DNA of 64,000 nucleotides, taken from Nocardioidaceae bacterium. Its GTDB lineage: Bacteria > Actinomycetota > Actinomycetes > Propionibacteriales > Nocardioidaceae. The position numbers and the translations under genes are program-made. The notes beneath the pieces are model-generated. The model did not search any database. It was not told where the DNA came from and saw nothing but the letters and a program-made list of their open reading frames with translations. Below are positions 17,443 through 25,519 of the stretch, one piece after another. The stretch's first letter is position 1. Each line of letters opens with the position of its first letter. The DNA lies in contig JAGIBL010000003.1 in NCBI GenBank assembly GCA_017744365.1, forward strand, positions 434,001 through 498,000. Direction: 5' to 3'.

Positions 17443-18138
17443 CTAACCGCCGGTCCCGAACCAGCGCTCCTCGTCGAGCACCGGGACGACGCTCGACCGG
17501 TCCAGCTCGCCGGCGATCTCGACGTCCTCGGCGAACCCGCGGTCGACCAGCTCGCGGCCGCTCGCACAGGCGGCCAGGGCTGCGGGGAGGTCGGCGGCGG
17601 CGAAGGCATCGCGTGCCATCCGCGCCTCCGGGGAGAGATCGGACTCGATCCTGGCGATCACCGCCCCGGCGCCCCAGAGGTCCTCGACAGCCGGGCGCAG
17701 CGACCCGTCGGGCCAGCGCTCGCCGCCCGCGACGACGGCGACGTGCGCTCCCCCGGCGATCCGCGGGGCCAGCCACGCGGCCACGGCAGTGGCGTTGCGC
17801 AGGCTCGCGCCGACCACGGTCAGACCCGCGTCGGCGAGCAGGGTGCAGATCGTGGAGCCGTTCGGCGAGGGCAGCACCAGCCGGTCTACCCCGGACGCGC
17901 GGCGCATGCTGGCCGGGGAGAGCCCCGGCACGTCGAGGCGGCGGACCTCGGCCCTGCCGTCGTCCCAGAGCGCCGGCTTGACCGCGATCCCCTGCTCGAG
18001 CGCGACCGTCACCGTCGTGGTGAAGGAGAGCACGTCCACGACCACGGCGATGTCCGCGCCGTCGGCGATGGCGGCGGCCCCGGTCGGGCCCCACTCCAGG
18101 CGGACGCCGTACGACGTCTGCCGATGCGCCTCGATCAC
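17443..18138 (-). CDS. comB: 2-phosphosulfolactate phosphatase family protein (ComB-like)
   Basis: A 231-residue member of the ComB family, which dephosphorylates 2-phospho-3-sulfolactate in coenzyme M biosynthesis. Conserved features: VVVDVLSFTTTVTVAL (about 31-46), LPSPNGSTIC, GASLRNATAVAAWL and VVAGGERWPDGSLRPAVEDLWGAG (quoted in part). The GTG start overlaps the stop of the upstream oxidoreductase (GTGA), so both are translated from one mRNA. No comA, comC or other coenzyme M gene is nearby, so the actual substrate in this organism is open. Family membership is clear; function is inferred. Confidence 0.8.
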   Translation of the reverse strand: MIEAHRQTSYGVRLEWGPTGAAAIADGADIAVVVDVLSFTTTVTVALEQGIAVKPALWDDGRAEVRRLDVPGLSPASMRRASGVDRLVLPSPNGSTICTLLADAGLTVVGASLRNATAVAAWLAPRIAGGAHVAVVAGGERWPDGSLRPAVEDLWGAGAVIARIESDLSPEARMARDAFAAADLPAALAACASGRELVDRGFAEDVEIAGELDRSSVVPVLDEERWFGTGG

Positions 18139-19127
18139 CGGACCCGCAGGACGGTCTTGCCCAGCGTCTTGCGCTCGTCCATCTCCTGCAGCGCCCGCCC
18201 CATCTCGGCCAGCTCGTACGTCGCTACCCCGAATTGTTGGCTCAGCGGTGGGTCGATGACGCCACTGGCCATCATCGGCTCGAGCTCGCGCCACTGCTGG
18301 GCCATGTAGCCGGGACGGACCATCGCGTAGGCACCCCAGCCGACCCCGCGGACGTCGATGTTGTTGAGCAGCAGCCGGTTGACCTTGACCTCGGGGATCG
18401 CGCCGGCGGTGAACCCGACGACCAGCAGCCGGCCCTGGGCGCCGAGGGAGCGCAGCGAGTCGGTGAACGCCTCGCCCCCGACCACGTCGACCACGACGTC
18501 GACGCCCTGGCCGCCGGTCAGGTCCCGGACGGCGTCGCGGAAGCCGTCGACCAGCACGGTCTCGTGCGCGCCGGCCTTGCGGGCGACCTCGGCCTTCTCC
18601 TCGGTGGAGACGACCGCGATCACGCGGGCGCCGTACCCGCGGGCGACCTGGATGCTCGCCGTGCCGACACCCCCGGCCGCGCCGTGGACGAGCACGGTCT
18701 CGCCCTCGCGCAAGCCGCCGCGCTCCTTCAGGGCGAACTGCGCGGTGAGGTAGTTCATCGGCAGCGCCGCGCCCTGCTCGAAGGACAGGTTGTCCGGCAG
18801 CGCGAAGACGCTGTCGGCGCCGAGCCCGACCGTCTCCTGGGCGCCGCCGTGGGGCAGGCAGCAGGCGACCCGGTCGCCTTTCCGGAGGCCCGTCTCCTCG
18901 GGGGCGCTGCGCACGACCCCGGCGAAGTCGACGCCGAGGGAGAACGGGAGCTCGGGCTTGAGCTGGTACTCGCCCTTGCTGAGCAGCAGGTCGGGGAACG
19001 AGACGCCGACCGCGTGCACGTCGACGAGGACCTGCGGGCCGAACGGCCCCTCGGCGGTCGGTTCGGGGATTTCGCGGATCTCGACGGCGCCCGGACCGTC
19101 GAGGCGGGTCACCTGGGCTGCGCGCAT
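18135..19127 (-). CDS. Zinc-independent medium-chain reductase, NADPH:quinone oxidoreductase type
   Basis: A 330-residue MDR-family enzyme. An N-terminal GroES-like domain (FSLGVDFAGVV, GDRVACC) precedes a Rossmann domain with HGAAGGVGTASIQVARGYGARVIAV (shown in part, about 148-170). No structural or catalytic zinc cysteine pattern is present, which fits the QOR/enoyl-reductase-like branch. It reduces quinones or activated double bonds with NADPH (family knowledge). The ATG lies 6 nt after a TAGCGT box that forms half of the palindromic divergent promoter at 19133-19147. It is the first gene of an operon with comB. Confidence 0.85.
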   Translation of the reverse strand: MRAAQVTRLDGPGAVEIREIPEPTAEGPFGPQVLVDVHAVGVSFPDLLLSKGEYQLKPELPFSLGVDFAGVVRSAPEETGLRKGDRVACCLPHGGAQETVGLGADSVFALPDNLSFEQGAALPMNYLTAQFALKERGGLREGETVLVHGAAGGVGTASIQVARGYGARVIAVVSTEEKAEVARKAGAHETVLVDGFRDAVRDLTGGQGVDVVVDVVGGEAFTDSLRSLGAQGRLLVVGFTAGAIPEVKVNRLLLNNIDVRGVGWGAYAMVRPGYMAQQWRELEPMMASGVIDPPLSQQFGVATYELAEMGRALQEMDERKTLGKTVLRVR

Positions 19128-19132
19128 GGGGG

Positions 19133-19147
19133 CACGCTACTAGCGTG
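19133..19147. promoter_or_regulatory. Back-to-back divergent leaderless promoters forming a palindrome
   Basis: CACGCTA-C-TAGCGTG is a perfect 7-bp inverted repeat with a 1-bp spacer. Each arm contains a TAGCGT -10 box, one per strand (19134-19139 minus, 19141-19146 plus). Each box ends exactly 6 nt before a start codon (ATG 19127 minus, GTG 19153 plus). Each promoter's -35 region would lie inside the other gene's coding sequence. Confidence 0.65.
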
Positions 19148-19152
19148 GCGCC

Positions 19153-19911
19153 GTGACGATCTCCCCCGGCTGGCCGGTCGCCATCGCGCTCGCGCTGCTG
19201 CTCGCGGTCGCACTGGGGGCGCACCTGATCGCGGGCTACCGGCTGACCCGGTCGGCGTTCGTCGCCGCGGCGCGGGCGCTCGTCCAGCTCGCCGTGGTGG
19301 CGCTGCTGATCCGCGCCGCCGTCGCGCACCTGTGGTTGTCTTGGATCCTCGTGCTGGTGATGTTCGCGGTCGGGGTCTTCACGACCTCGCGGCGGATCGA
19401 GGCGCTGCCGGCCTGGCCGTGGTCGGCCTTCGCGATGGCCTGCGGGGTGGTCCCGGTACTGATCGTCGTCCTCGCCTCGCAGGCGGTGCCGTTCGAGGGG
19501 ATCGCGATCATCCCGGTCGCCGGGATCATCGTCGGCAACGCGATGACCGCGAACACGCTGGCCGGGCGGCGGATGTTCGCGGCGCTGCGCGAGGAGCACG
19601 CGCAGTACGAGGCCGCCCTCTCGCTGGGGATGCGGCCGGCGCTGGCGATCGCGGAGTCCGTGCACCGGCGCGCGCCCGAGGCGCTGCTGCCCGGGATGGA
19701 CCAGGTCTCCACCACCGGCCTGGTCACCCTGCCCGGCGCGTTCATCGGCGTCATGCTCGGCGGCGGGACGCCGGTGCAGGCAGCCACCACGCAGGCCCTG
19801 GTGCTGTTCGGGATCATGGCCGCCCAGACGATCACCGTCCTGGTGGACGAACGCCTGGTCTGCGCGCGCCGCCTGGTGCCGGCCGACCTCAAGGTCTCGC
19901 TGATCGACTGA
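19153..19911 (+). CDS. FetB/YbbM-family (UPF0014) membrane permease
   Basis: A 252-residue, mostly hydrophobic protein with about 6-7 predicted helices. Family hallmarks include RALVQLAVVALLI near the N-terminus, IIVGNAMTANTLAG (about 121-134), a central cytoplasmic loop EEHAQYEAALSLGMRPALAI, and the block LLPGMDQVSTTGLVTLPGAFIG (in part). E. coli FetB pairs with the ATPase FetA for iron export. No fetA-like ATPase gene is adjacent here, so the partner must be elsewhere. The GTG at 19153 is leaderless, from the divergent promoter at 19133-19147. Confidence 0.8.
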   Translation: MTISPGWPVAIALALLLAVALGAHLIAGYRLTRSAFVAAARALVQLAVVALLIRAAVAHLWLSWILVLVMFAVGVFTTSRRIEALPAWPWSAFAMACGVVPVLIVVLASQAVPFEGIAIIPVAGIIVGNAMTANTLAGRRMFAALREEHAQYEAALSLGMRPALAIAESVHRRAPEALLPGMDQVSTTGLVTLPGAFIGVMLGGGTPVQAATTQALVLFGIMAAQTITVLVDERLVCARRLVPADLKVSLID

Positions 19912-19913
19912 CC

Positions 19914-20059
19914 GCCGAGGCGTCACAGGTGAAAGAGCAGAGCACGCCGAGGCGTCACAGGTGAAAAGCCCCGGCTTCATCTGCGCCGCCTCGGCGGGTG
20001 CCGGGCTTTCAGATGAGACGCCTCGGCAGGTGCGGGGCTTTCAGATGAGACGCCTCGGC
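19914..20059. repeat. Block of 32-bp-period direct and inverted repeats between convergent genes
   Basis: Two copies of GCCGAGGCGTCACAGGTGAA begin at 19914 and 19946 (32 bp apart). They are followed by copies in the opposite orientation: a degenerate one ending at 19995 and two matching ones, TTTCAGATGAGACGCCTCGG, at 20007-20026 and 20039-20058, again at 32-bp steps. The forward and reverse copies can pair to form long stem-loops. The block fills the gap between the stop codons of fetB (plus) and the M15 peptidase (minus), so it probably acts as a bidirectional terminator that expanded by tandem duplication. Confidence 0.7.
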
Positions 20060-20062
20060 GGG

Positions 20063-21253
20063 TCAGCGCACCTTCACGATGCGGGCCAGCTCGAAGTGCA
20101 TCGGGTCGGTGTACCTCCAGGTGCCGCCCCAGTTGAAGCCCCAGCGGTTGAAGATCTGGACCACCTGGCGGTCGATGAGACCGGCGGTGCCGCGCTGGTT
20201 CTCCGGGACGTTGAGGTCGATGGCGGTGCCGAAGGTGTGGAAGGAGAGGCCCTTGCTCGGGTCGCGGGCGATGAACCGGGGCACGTAGCAGCCGCCGTAC
20301 TGGTTCTTGTGGATCTTCGCGGCCAGGCCGAGCCGGGCGATGTCGGTGAGGGCGGCGCGCAGCTGCGGGAGCATCGCCTTGTTGCAGCGGACCGCGCCGA
20401 GGATCGGGACCTGCTCGGTGCGGATGTAGTCGCGTACCCAGGCCGGGTCCGGGTTCACGGTGCCGTCGGCGTTCACGGTGTAGGTGAACGACCCGACCGC
20501 CCGGGCGACCGATCCGCCGGTGAGCACGGCGCTCAGCGCGACACTCGTGTCCAGGTTGGGACCGAGGATCTGCACGCTGACGCCGCGGCCGGCGAGCCCG
20601 ATGAGCTTCTTCTGCAGCGACTGCGGCGAGGTCTGCCCGGTGTCGACCAGCATCGCGTTGCCGGCCGGCAGGTCGAGACGCTTCGCCCAGGACTGGTCGA
20701 GCACGGCGTCCACGTAGTGCTGGTGGAAGGGCGGGGTGAGCTCGGCGAGCGCGCCGACGTGCACCGACTCCGCGTCGTCGCCGTTGCCCAGGGTGAGGTC
20801 CCCGTCGGCGTCGACGATCTGCTTGGCCAGGTCGGGACGGATCGCCAGCTCGCCGTCGGTGACCCGGCCCCACACGTCGTCGGTGCGGGCGGTACCCACC
20901 GGGGTGAACCGGCGGAACGCCTGCGGATCGACCGTGGCGTAGGTGACCGACTGCTCCTCGACGTAGAACTGGCCCATCGAGAACACCGTGGTCGCGGCGA
21001 CGCCGGGCAGCGCGCCGACCCCGCGCACGACCTTCGCCGGCAGCGATTCGCGGCTGAGCACGAGCAGATCGGGCGAGAGCAGCGGGGCGTCCCCGCCGTC
21101 GGCCGGAGTCCCGCTCGGGCTTGCGCTCGGGGACGGGCGCGGGGAGGCAACGGTCTTCTTGACCTTCGACCCGCCGCACCCGGACGCGAGCACGGTCACC
21201 ACCAGGGCAAGCAGCAGCGCGAGCGCGCGCACGCCCCACCGCCTGGTCAGCAT
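20063..21253 (-). CDS. Secreted lipoprotein with M15-type D-alanyl-D-alanine carboxypeptidase domain
   Basis: About 396 residues from the ATG giving MLTRRWGVRALALLLAL; a longer in-frame start exists 10 codons upstream. A signal peptide with lipobox VLASGC is followed by a Pro/Ser linker (SPRPSPSASPSG), a middle domain of about 200 residues of unknown type, and a C-terminal peptidase M15 domain. The zinc-site motifs are SFHTFGTAIDLN (His...Asp) and YTDPMHFEL (His). It likely trims peptidoglycan stem peptides outside the membrane. The large middle domain makes it longer than typical VanY. It ends next to the repeat block at 19914-20059. Confidence 0.78.
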   Translation of the reverse strand: MLTRRWGVRALALLLALVVTVLASGCGGSKVKKTVASPRPSPSASPSGTPADGGDAPLLSPDLLVLSRESLPAKVVRGVGALPGVAATTVFSMGQFYVEEQSVTYATVDPQAFRRFTPVGTARTDDVWGRVTDGELAIRPDLAKQIVDADGDLTLGNGDDAESVHVGALAELTPPFHQHYVDAVLDQSWAKRLDLPAGNAMLVDTGQTSPQSLQKKLIGLAGRGVSVQILGPNLDTSVALSAVLTGGSVARAVGSFTYTVNADGTVNPDPAWVRDYIRTEQVPILGAVRCNKAMLPQLRAALTDIARLGLAAKIHKNQYGGCYVPRFIARDPSKGLSFHTFGTAIDLNVPENQRGTAGLIDRQVVQIFNRWGFNWGGTWRYTDPMHFELARIVKVR

Positions 21254-21316
21254 CGATCCCTCGTTCCCCCCGGACCGGTCCATGCTAGCCAGGAGGGGAC
21301 ATATCGCCCGGGTTTC

Positions 21317-22072
21317 TCAGGCGCTCTCCTTGCGGAACGTGGCTGTGCCCCACCAGACCGCCAGCGCGCAGAGCAGCAGGGCCCACCCGGTGCCCCAGAA
21401 GATCTCCGATCCGCCGAAGTCGTCGCCGAAGCTGGACCGCACGGCGTCCACGATGTGCCGGAACGGCATGAAGTCGCTCGCGTTGAGCAGCCAGTCCGGC
21501 CCGATCGTCATCGGCAGCAGGATCCCGGAGAGCAGCAGCACCGGCATCATCACCATGTTGATGACCGGGGCCATCACGTCCTCGCTCTTGGTGGCAAGGC
21601 CGAGCGCGTTGGACGCGGCCGCGCAGGCGGCTCCGACGACCAGCGTGAGCGCGATGCCGAAGACGGCCCCGCGGAAGGAGGCGTTCATGCCGAGCGCCCA
21701 GCCGAGAAGCACCAGGATCAGCGCCTGCACGAACAGCTGCAGCACGTCGCGCCAGAGCCGGCCGACCAGCAGCGCCGTCCGGCTGGCCGGGGTGACCCGC
21801 TCGGCCTCGATGACGCCCTCGCGCCACTCCCCGATCAGGCTGAACCCGGCGAAGAAGGCCCCGAAGATGCCGAGCTGCACCAGCAGCCCGGGCACGAAGA
21901 AGGTGTAGGCGTTGTCCGCACCGAACTGCTTGACCAGCGGCTTGAGCAGCGGGCCGAACAGCAGCAGGTAGAGCACCGGCTGCAGCATCCCGATGATGAC
22001 CCAGGCGGGGTTGCGCAGGTTCATCCGCAGCTGGCGGCGGAAGACGATGAACGACTCACGCAGGAACCTCAT
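21317..22072 (-). CDS. ABC-2 type transporter permease (DrrB-like)
   Basis: A 251-residue permease with six predicted helices: an N-terminal cytoplasmic segment MRFLRESFIVFRRQLR, a helix from about 22, then FVPGLLVQLGIFGAFFAGF, a loop GEWREGVIEAERVTPASRTALL, and a PMTIGPDWLLNASDFMPFRH loop before the last helix. This matches daunorubicin-resistance DrrB-type exporters. The start overlaps the ATPase gene end by 17 bp. With its ATPase it should export a hydrophobic compound or lipid. Confidence 0.87.
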   Translation of the reverse strand: MRFLRESFIVFRRQLRMNLRNPAWVIIGMLQPVLYLLLFGPLLKPLVKQFGADNAYTFFVPGLLVQLGIFGAFFAGFSLIGEWREGVIEAERVTPASRTALLVGRLWRDVLQLFVQALILVLLGWALGMNASFRGAVFGIALTLVVGAACAAASNALGLATKSEDVMAPVINMVMMPVLLLSGILLPMTIGPDWLLNASDFMPFRHIVDAVRSSFGDDFGGSEIFWGTGWALLLCALAVWWGTATFRKESA

Positions 22073-23078
22073 CGGCCGCTCCTTCCTCGTTGGTGGCCTC
22101 CGAACCGGCCTCGTCGGCGTCGCGCAGCGACCGCCCGGTCAGGGTCAGGAAGACGTCGTCCAGGGTCGGCCGGACCACCTCGATCGACTCCAGCTCGATG
22201 CCGGTGCGGTCGAGCTCGCGGAGCAGGCCCGGCACCGCCCGGCCCGCGCGAGCGACCCTGCCGCGCACCTGGTTGCCCTCGACCTCGACCTCGCCGGCGA
22301 GCCGCTTCAGCTCGTCGGCGGCTGCCCCGATCCGGGAGGAGTCCGCGACCTCGAGAGCCACCAGGTCGCCGGAGACCTGCGCCTTGAGGTTCTCCGCGGT
22401 GTCGCTGGCCACGATCCGGCCCTTGTCGATGATGACGATCCGGTCGGCGAGCGCGTCGGCCTCGTCGAGGTAGTGCGTGGTGAGCAGCACGGTCGCGCCG
22501 CGCTTGGTGCGCAGGTCGGCGATGTGCTCCCACAGGTTGGCCCGCGCCTGCGGGTCCAGGCCGGTGGTGGGCTCGTCCAGGAACACCAGCGAGGGCTCGT
22601 GGATCAGGCCCATCACGATGTCGAGGCGGCGCTTCTGCCCGCCGGACATGTTCCGCGGCATCCGGGTCCAGAGGCCGTCCAGCTGCAGCTGGGCGAAGAG
22701 CTCCTTGCCGCGCTTCTCCACCTCGGCCTTGCTGCGGCCGTAGAGCATGCCGTGGTCCATCACCTCGTCACCGGCCCGCGCGCCGGAGAAGACGCCGCCG
22801 GTCTGGGAGACGTAGCCGATGCTCCGCCGTACGTCCTCGGACTGGGTGACCACGTCGTAGCCCGCCACCTTCGCGGTGCCCTCGTCCGGGTGCAGCAACG
22901 TGGTCAGCATCCGCAGCGTGGTGGTCTTGCCGGCGCCGTTGGGCCCGAGGAACCCGACGACCTCGCCCTCGGCGACGTCGAGGTCGACGCCGTCGACCGC
23001 GCGCACGCTCTTCTTCTCGCGTCCTTGCTTGGTGTGGAACTCGTGGACCAGGCCCCGAGCCTCGATCATCAAGGTCAT
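22056..23078 (-). CDS. ABC transporter ATP-binding protein (DrrA-like)
   Basis: About 340 residues. Walker A GPNGAGKTTTL, signature NMSGGQKRRLDIVMGL, Walker B SLVFLDEPTTGLDPQ, switch LLTTHYLDEADALADRI, and the C-terminal DrrA extension ending in VVRPTLDDVFLTLTGRSL, which is diagnostic for the DrrA/CcmA group. Start ATG 23078 (MTLMIEARG) is chosen because TAGGGT (23086-23091) lies 7 nt upstream, a leaderless arrangement; no Shine-Dalgarno is visible. It is transcribed ahead of the overlapping permease gene. The tetR gene at 23124 lies directly upstream on the same strand. Confidence 0.9.
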   Translation of the reverse strand: MTLMIEARGLVHEFHTKQGREKKSVRAVDGVDLDVAEGEVVGFLGPNGAGKTTTLRMLTTLLHPDEGTAKVAGYDVVTQSEDVRRSIGYVSQTGGVFSGARAGDEVMDHGMLYGRSKAEVEKRGKELFAQLQLDGLWTRMPRNMSGGQKRRLDIVMGLIHEPSLVFLDEPTTGLDPQARANLWEHIADLRTKRGATVLLTTHYLDEADALADRIVIIDKGRIVASDTAENLKAQVSGDLVALEVADSSRIGAAADELKRLAGEVEVEGNQVRGRVARAGRAVPGLLRELDRTGIELESIEVVRPTLDDVFLTLTGRSLRDADEAGSEATNEEGAADEVPA

Positions 23079-23123
23079 GCCGGTGACCCTAGGAGGGACC
23101 GCCGACAATCACGAGGCGTTTTG

Positions 23124-23747
23124 TCAGGACAGGACGCGCGCGGCGATGAAGGCGATGTCGTCCGCGGTCTTCTCGGGCGTGTCCGCCGGCGCGGTCACGT
23201 GCGAGAGGACCAGCCGGATCACCATGTCGACCAGCGCGTCCACCCGGTCCTCCGGCAGGCGCACGTCGTACGAGCCGAGGTGTCCCTTGATGAGCCCGTG
23301 GGCCGCGTCGATGATCGGCTCGACGTGGGTGGTCAGCAGCGGCAGCAGCTGGCTCTCGGCGCCGTGGCTGGCGGAGAGGACCGCGTGCAGCAGCGGGTTG
23401 CCGCCGGCGTCCCGCAGCACCCCCGCGGCGGCGGCACGGATCGCGGCGACCAGGTCGTCGGGGTTGTCGTTGAAGGCGGCGTCCACGCCCTGGAGGAAGA
23501 TCTCCAGCTCGTGCATGATCATCGCCTCGGCGAGCTGCTGCTTCGAGCCGATCTCGTTGTAGACCGTCTGCCGGCTCACACCGACCCGGTCGGCCAGCTT
23601 GGCCATCGTGATGGCCTGCCAGCCGCCGGACCGGGTCAGCTCGGCGGCGGTGGAGATCAGCCGTTCCCGCCAGGTGCTGCCGCCGGTGCCCTCGGCGTAC
23701 CCGGGCAGCAACCTGCGCAGGCCGGGGCGGGGGGTCACCTGGGACAT
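23124..23747 (-). CDS. TetR-family transcriptional regulator
   Basis: A 207-residue repressor. N-terminal HTH: RLISTAAELTRSGGWQAITMAKLADRVGVSRQTVYNEIGSKQQL (shown as one family block, residues about 25-68; key part VGVSRQTVYNEIG). The C-terminal helical domain is ligand-binding. It is the third gene after alkB and the ferredoxin gene, starting only 4 bp after the ferredoxin stop, so it is probably autoregulated with the alkane operon through the palindrome at 25495-25519. The inducer may be an alkane or a fatty derivative (inference). It could also affect the ABC genes downstream. Confidence 0.85.
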   Translation of the reverse strand: MSQVTPRPGLRRLLPGYAEGTGGSTWRERLISTAAELTRSGGWQAITMAKLADRVGVSRQTVYNEIGSKQQLAEAMIMHELEIFLQGVDAAFNDNPDDLVAAIRAAAAGVLRDAGGNPLLHAVLSASHGAESQLLPLLTTHVEPIIDAAHGLIKGHLGSYDVRLPEDRVDALVDMVIRLVLSHVTAPADTPEKTADDIAFIAARVLS

Positions 23748-23751
23748 GGGC

Positions 23752-23949
23752 TCAGTCTTGCAGGCTCAGGGCAAGAGCCGGGCAGGCCTGCACGGCAGCG
23801 TGCACCTTGGCGCGCTCGGACTCCGGCGGGTTCTCGTCGAGCACGGTGAGCCGGTCGTCGTCGTCGAGCTCGAAGAACTCGTGCGCCATCGCCTCGCACA
23901 TGCCGTGCCCGTCGCACTTGTCGCGGTCCAGGACGATCCTCACGGTCAT
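23752..23949 (-). CDS. Small ferredoxin, 3Fe-4S or 4Fe-4S single-cluster type
   Basis: 65 residues. Cluster ligands follow the pattern DRDKCDGHGMCEAMAHEFF (Cys at about 12 and 18) and QACPALAL (third Cys). With three cysteines and His/Gly between the first two, a 3Fe-4S cluster of the P450-partner type is most likely. The ATG shares one base with the alkB stop (TGATG), so it is translationally coupled. It probably delivers electrons to the hydroxylase or its rubredoxin domain. No ferredoxin reductase gene is adjacent. Confidence 0.88.
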   Translation of the reverse strand: MTVRIVLDRDKCDGHGMCEAMAHEFFELDDDDRLTVLDENPPESERAKVHAAVQACPALALSLQD

Positions 23950-25448
23950 CACACCTTCGCCGGGTCGACCGGCATGAAGTCGACCTTCTCGCGGACGCCG
24001 CAGTCGGGGCAGCACCAGTCGTCGGGGATGTCCGCCCACGCCGTACCGGCGGCGAAGCCCTCGAGCTCGTTGCCCGCGGCGACCTCGTAGGTGTAGCCGC
24101 AGCCCGGGCACTTCGCGGCGAGCACCTCGGTGGCGTTCATCGCGGCCACGCTGACGTCGTCGCTGAGCGTGTGGTCGTGCTCGGTCACGCCCCACTTCTT
24201 GTAGAGACGCGCACGCTTGCGCTCCTGGATGTTCGCCAGGGTCAGATCGCCGTCGAAGTGCGCGTACACCTTCGGATCCATCACCCGGCGCCACAGCGGC
24301 GGCACCAGCGCGAGCACGATCATCCCGGCGTACCCGGTCGGCAGCACCGGCGACTCCTCGAAGTCGCGCAGCGTCTGGTAGCGACGCGTCGGGTTCGCGT
24401 GGTGGTCGCTGTGCCGCTGCAGGTGGTAGAGCAGCACGTTGGTCGCGATGTTGTTGGAGTTCCAGCTGTGCGAGGGGTCGACCCGCTCGTAGCGCTGCCG
24501 GTCACCCACGCCGACCTTCTGCCGCAGCATCCCGTAGTGCTCGAGGTAGTTGACGACCTCCAGCAGCGAGAAGCCCATGATCGCCTGGATCACCAGGTAC
24601 GGCGCCACGCCCCAGCCGAAGGCGGCGATGATCGCGCCCCACAGCACCGCCGACATCAGCCAGGCGTTGAGCACGTCGTTGCCGAGGTGGAACGGGTGCG
24701 TGTGCTTGCGGGCGTACCGCTTCTTCTCCAGGTGCCAGGCGCTCTTCAGCGAGCCACCGACCGTGCGCGGCCAGAACTGATAGAAGTTCTCGCCCATCCG
24801 GCTCGAAGCGGGGTCCTCCGGGGTGGCGACGCGCACGTGGTGGCCGCGGTTGTGCTCGATGTAGAAGTGGCCGTAGAAGCTCTGCGCCAGGGCGATCTTG
24901 GAGAGCCAGCGCTCGTTGGCCTCGCGCTTGTGGCCGAGCTCGTGGGCGGTGTTGATGCCGATGCCGCCGATCGAGCCGATCGAGATGGCCAGGCCGATCT
25001 TGTCGACCACGGAGAGGCCGAGGTCCTGGGCCATCAGCCGGTCGCCGAAGGGCAGCCCGTGGCCCCAGTCCCCCAGGCCGAGCAGGTTCACGACCCAGCC
25101 GGCCGGGTTCTCCCCGGCGATCACCGCGAAGGCACCGACGAAGCCGAGGTACTGGATCGGCAGGAAGAAGTAGGTGATCCAGCGGTAGTACTTGTCGTTC
25201 TCCAGCGCCTCGATCACGTCGTCCGGCGGGTTCGACTGGTCCAGGCCGGCGAACAGGTCGATGGCCGGGACCACGCCCAGGATGATGATCGGGCCGATCC
25301 AGAGGAACGCGCCCCAGCCGGTGGCGATGAAGGCCCCCGCGGCCACGAACGCCAGGCTCGGCACCACGAGGCCGATCAGCCACAGGTAGCGCTTCTTGTC
25401 CTTCCAGACCTCGGTGGATCCGGCAGGAATCGTCTCGTTGACCGCCAT
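23949..25448 (-). CDS. alkB: Alkane 1-monooxygenase fused to rubredoxin
   Basis: 499 residues. The membrane di-iron hydroxylase part (about 1-420) has six hydrophobic helices and the three His boxes HELGH (169-173), HNRGHH (199-204) and HSDHH (346-350). After a linker containing KKWGVTEHDHTLSDDVS, a complete rubredoxin domain follows with CPGCGY (447-452) and CPDCG (480-484). The enzyme hydroxylates n-alkanes at the terminal carbon. AlkB-rubredoxin fusions are known from actinobacteria such as Dietzia and Nocardioides. ATG 25448 has GAGGAGAG upstream. A sigma-A-like promoter with a palindromic operator lies at 25495-25531. It is the first gene of the alkB-ferredoxin-tetR operon. Confidence 0.95.
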   Translation of the reverse strand: MAVNETIPAGSTEVWKDKKRYLWLIGLVVPSLAFVAAGAFIATGWGAFLWIGPIIILGVVPAIDLFAGLDQSNPPDDVIEALENDKYYRWITYFFLPIQYLGFVGAFAVIAGENPAGWVVNLLGLGDWGHGLPFGDRLMAQDLGLSVVDKIGLAISIGSIGGIGINTAHELGHKREANERWLSKIALAQSFYGHFYIEHNRGHHVRVATPEDPASSRMGENFYQFWPRTVGGSLKSAWHLEKKRYARKHTHPFHLGNDVLNAWLMSAVLWGAIIAAFGWGVAPYLVIQAIMGFSLLEVVNYLEHYGMLRQKVGVGDRQRYERVDPSHSWNSNNIATNVLLYHLQRHSDHHANPTRRYQTLRDFEESPVLPTGYAGMIVLALVPPLWRRVMDPKVYAHFDGDLTLANIQERKRARLYKKWGVTEHDHTLSDDVSVAAMNATEVLAAKCPGCGYTYEVAAGNELEGFAAGTAWADIPDDWCCPDCGVREKVDFMPVDPAKV

Positions 25449-25494
25449 CGATCTCTCCTCACGCCTCGTCGTCGGCCGGTGAGCCGCCAACCAC

Positions 25495-25519
25495 TTGACA
25501 TTAAGGTAGGCAATGTAAA
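25495..25519. promoter_or_regulatory. Palindromic operator over the alkB -10 box
   Basis: Arms TTGACATT (25495-25502) and AATGTAAA (25512-25519) are inverted repeats with one mismatch and a 9-bp spacer. The spacer contains the alkB -10 box. The AT-rich arms stand out in this GC-rich window. It is a candidate site for the TetR regulator encoded at the end of the operon. Confidence 0.6.

Noticed and set aside
15316-18309. Plus-strand open frame of 997 codons
   Set aside because: Antisense shadow spanning the M13 peptidase, comB and the oxidoreductase; it crosses several real gene boundaries.
17443-19980. One 845-codon minus-strand frame that could look like a fused ComB protein
   Set aside because: Only the last 231 codons match ComB. 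The rest is out of frame with the quinone oxidoreductase, and a GTG at 18138 overlaps the upstream stop, a normal start for this genome.
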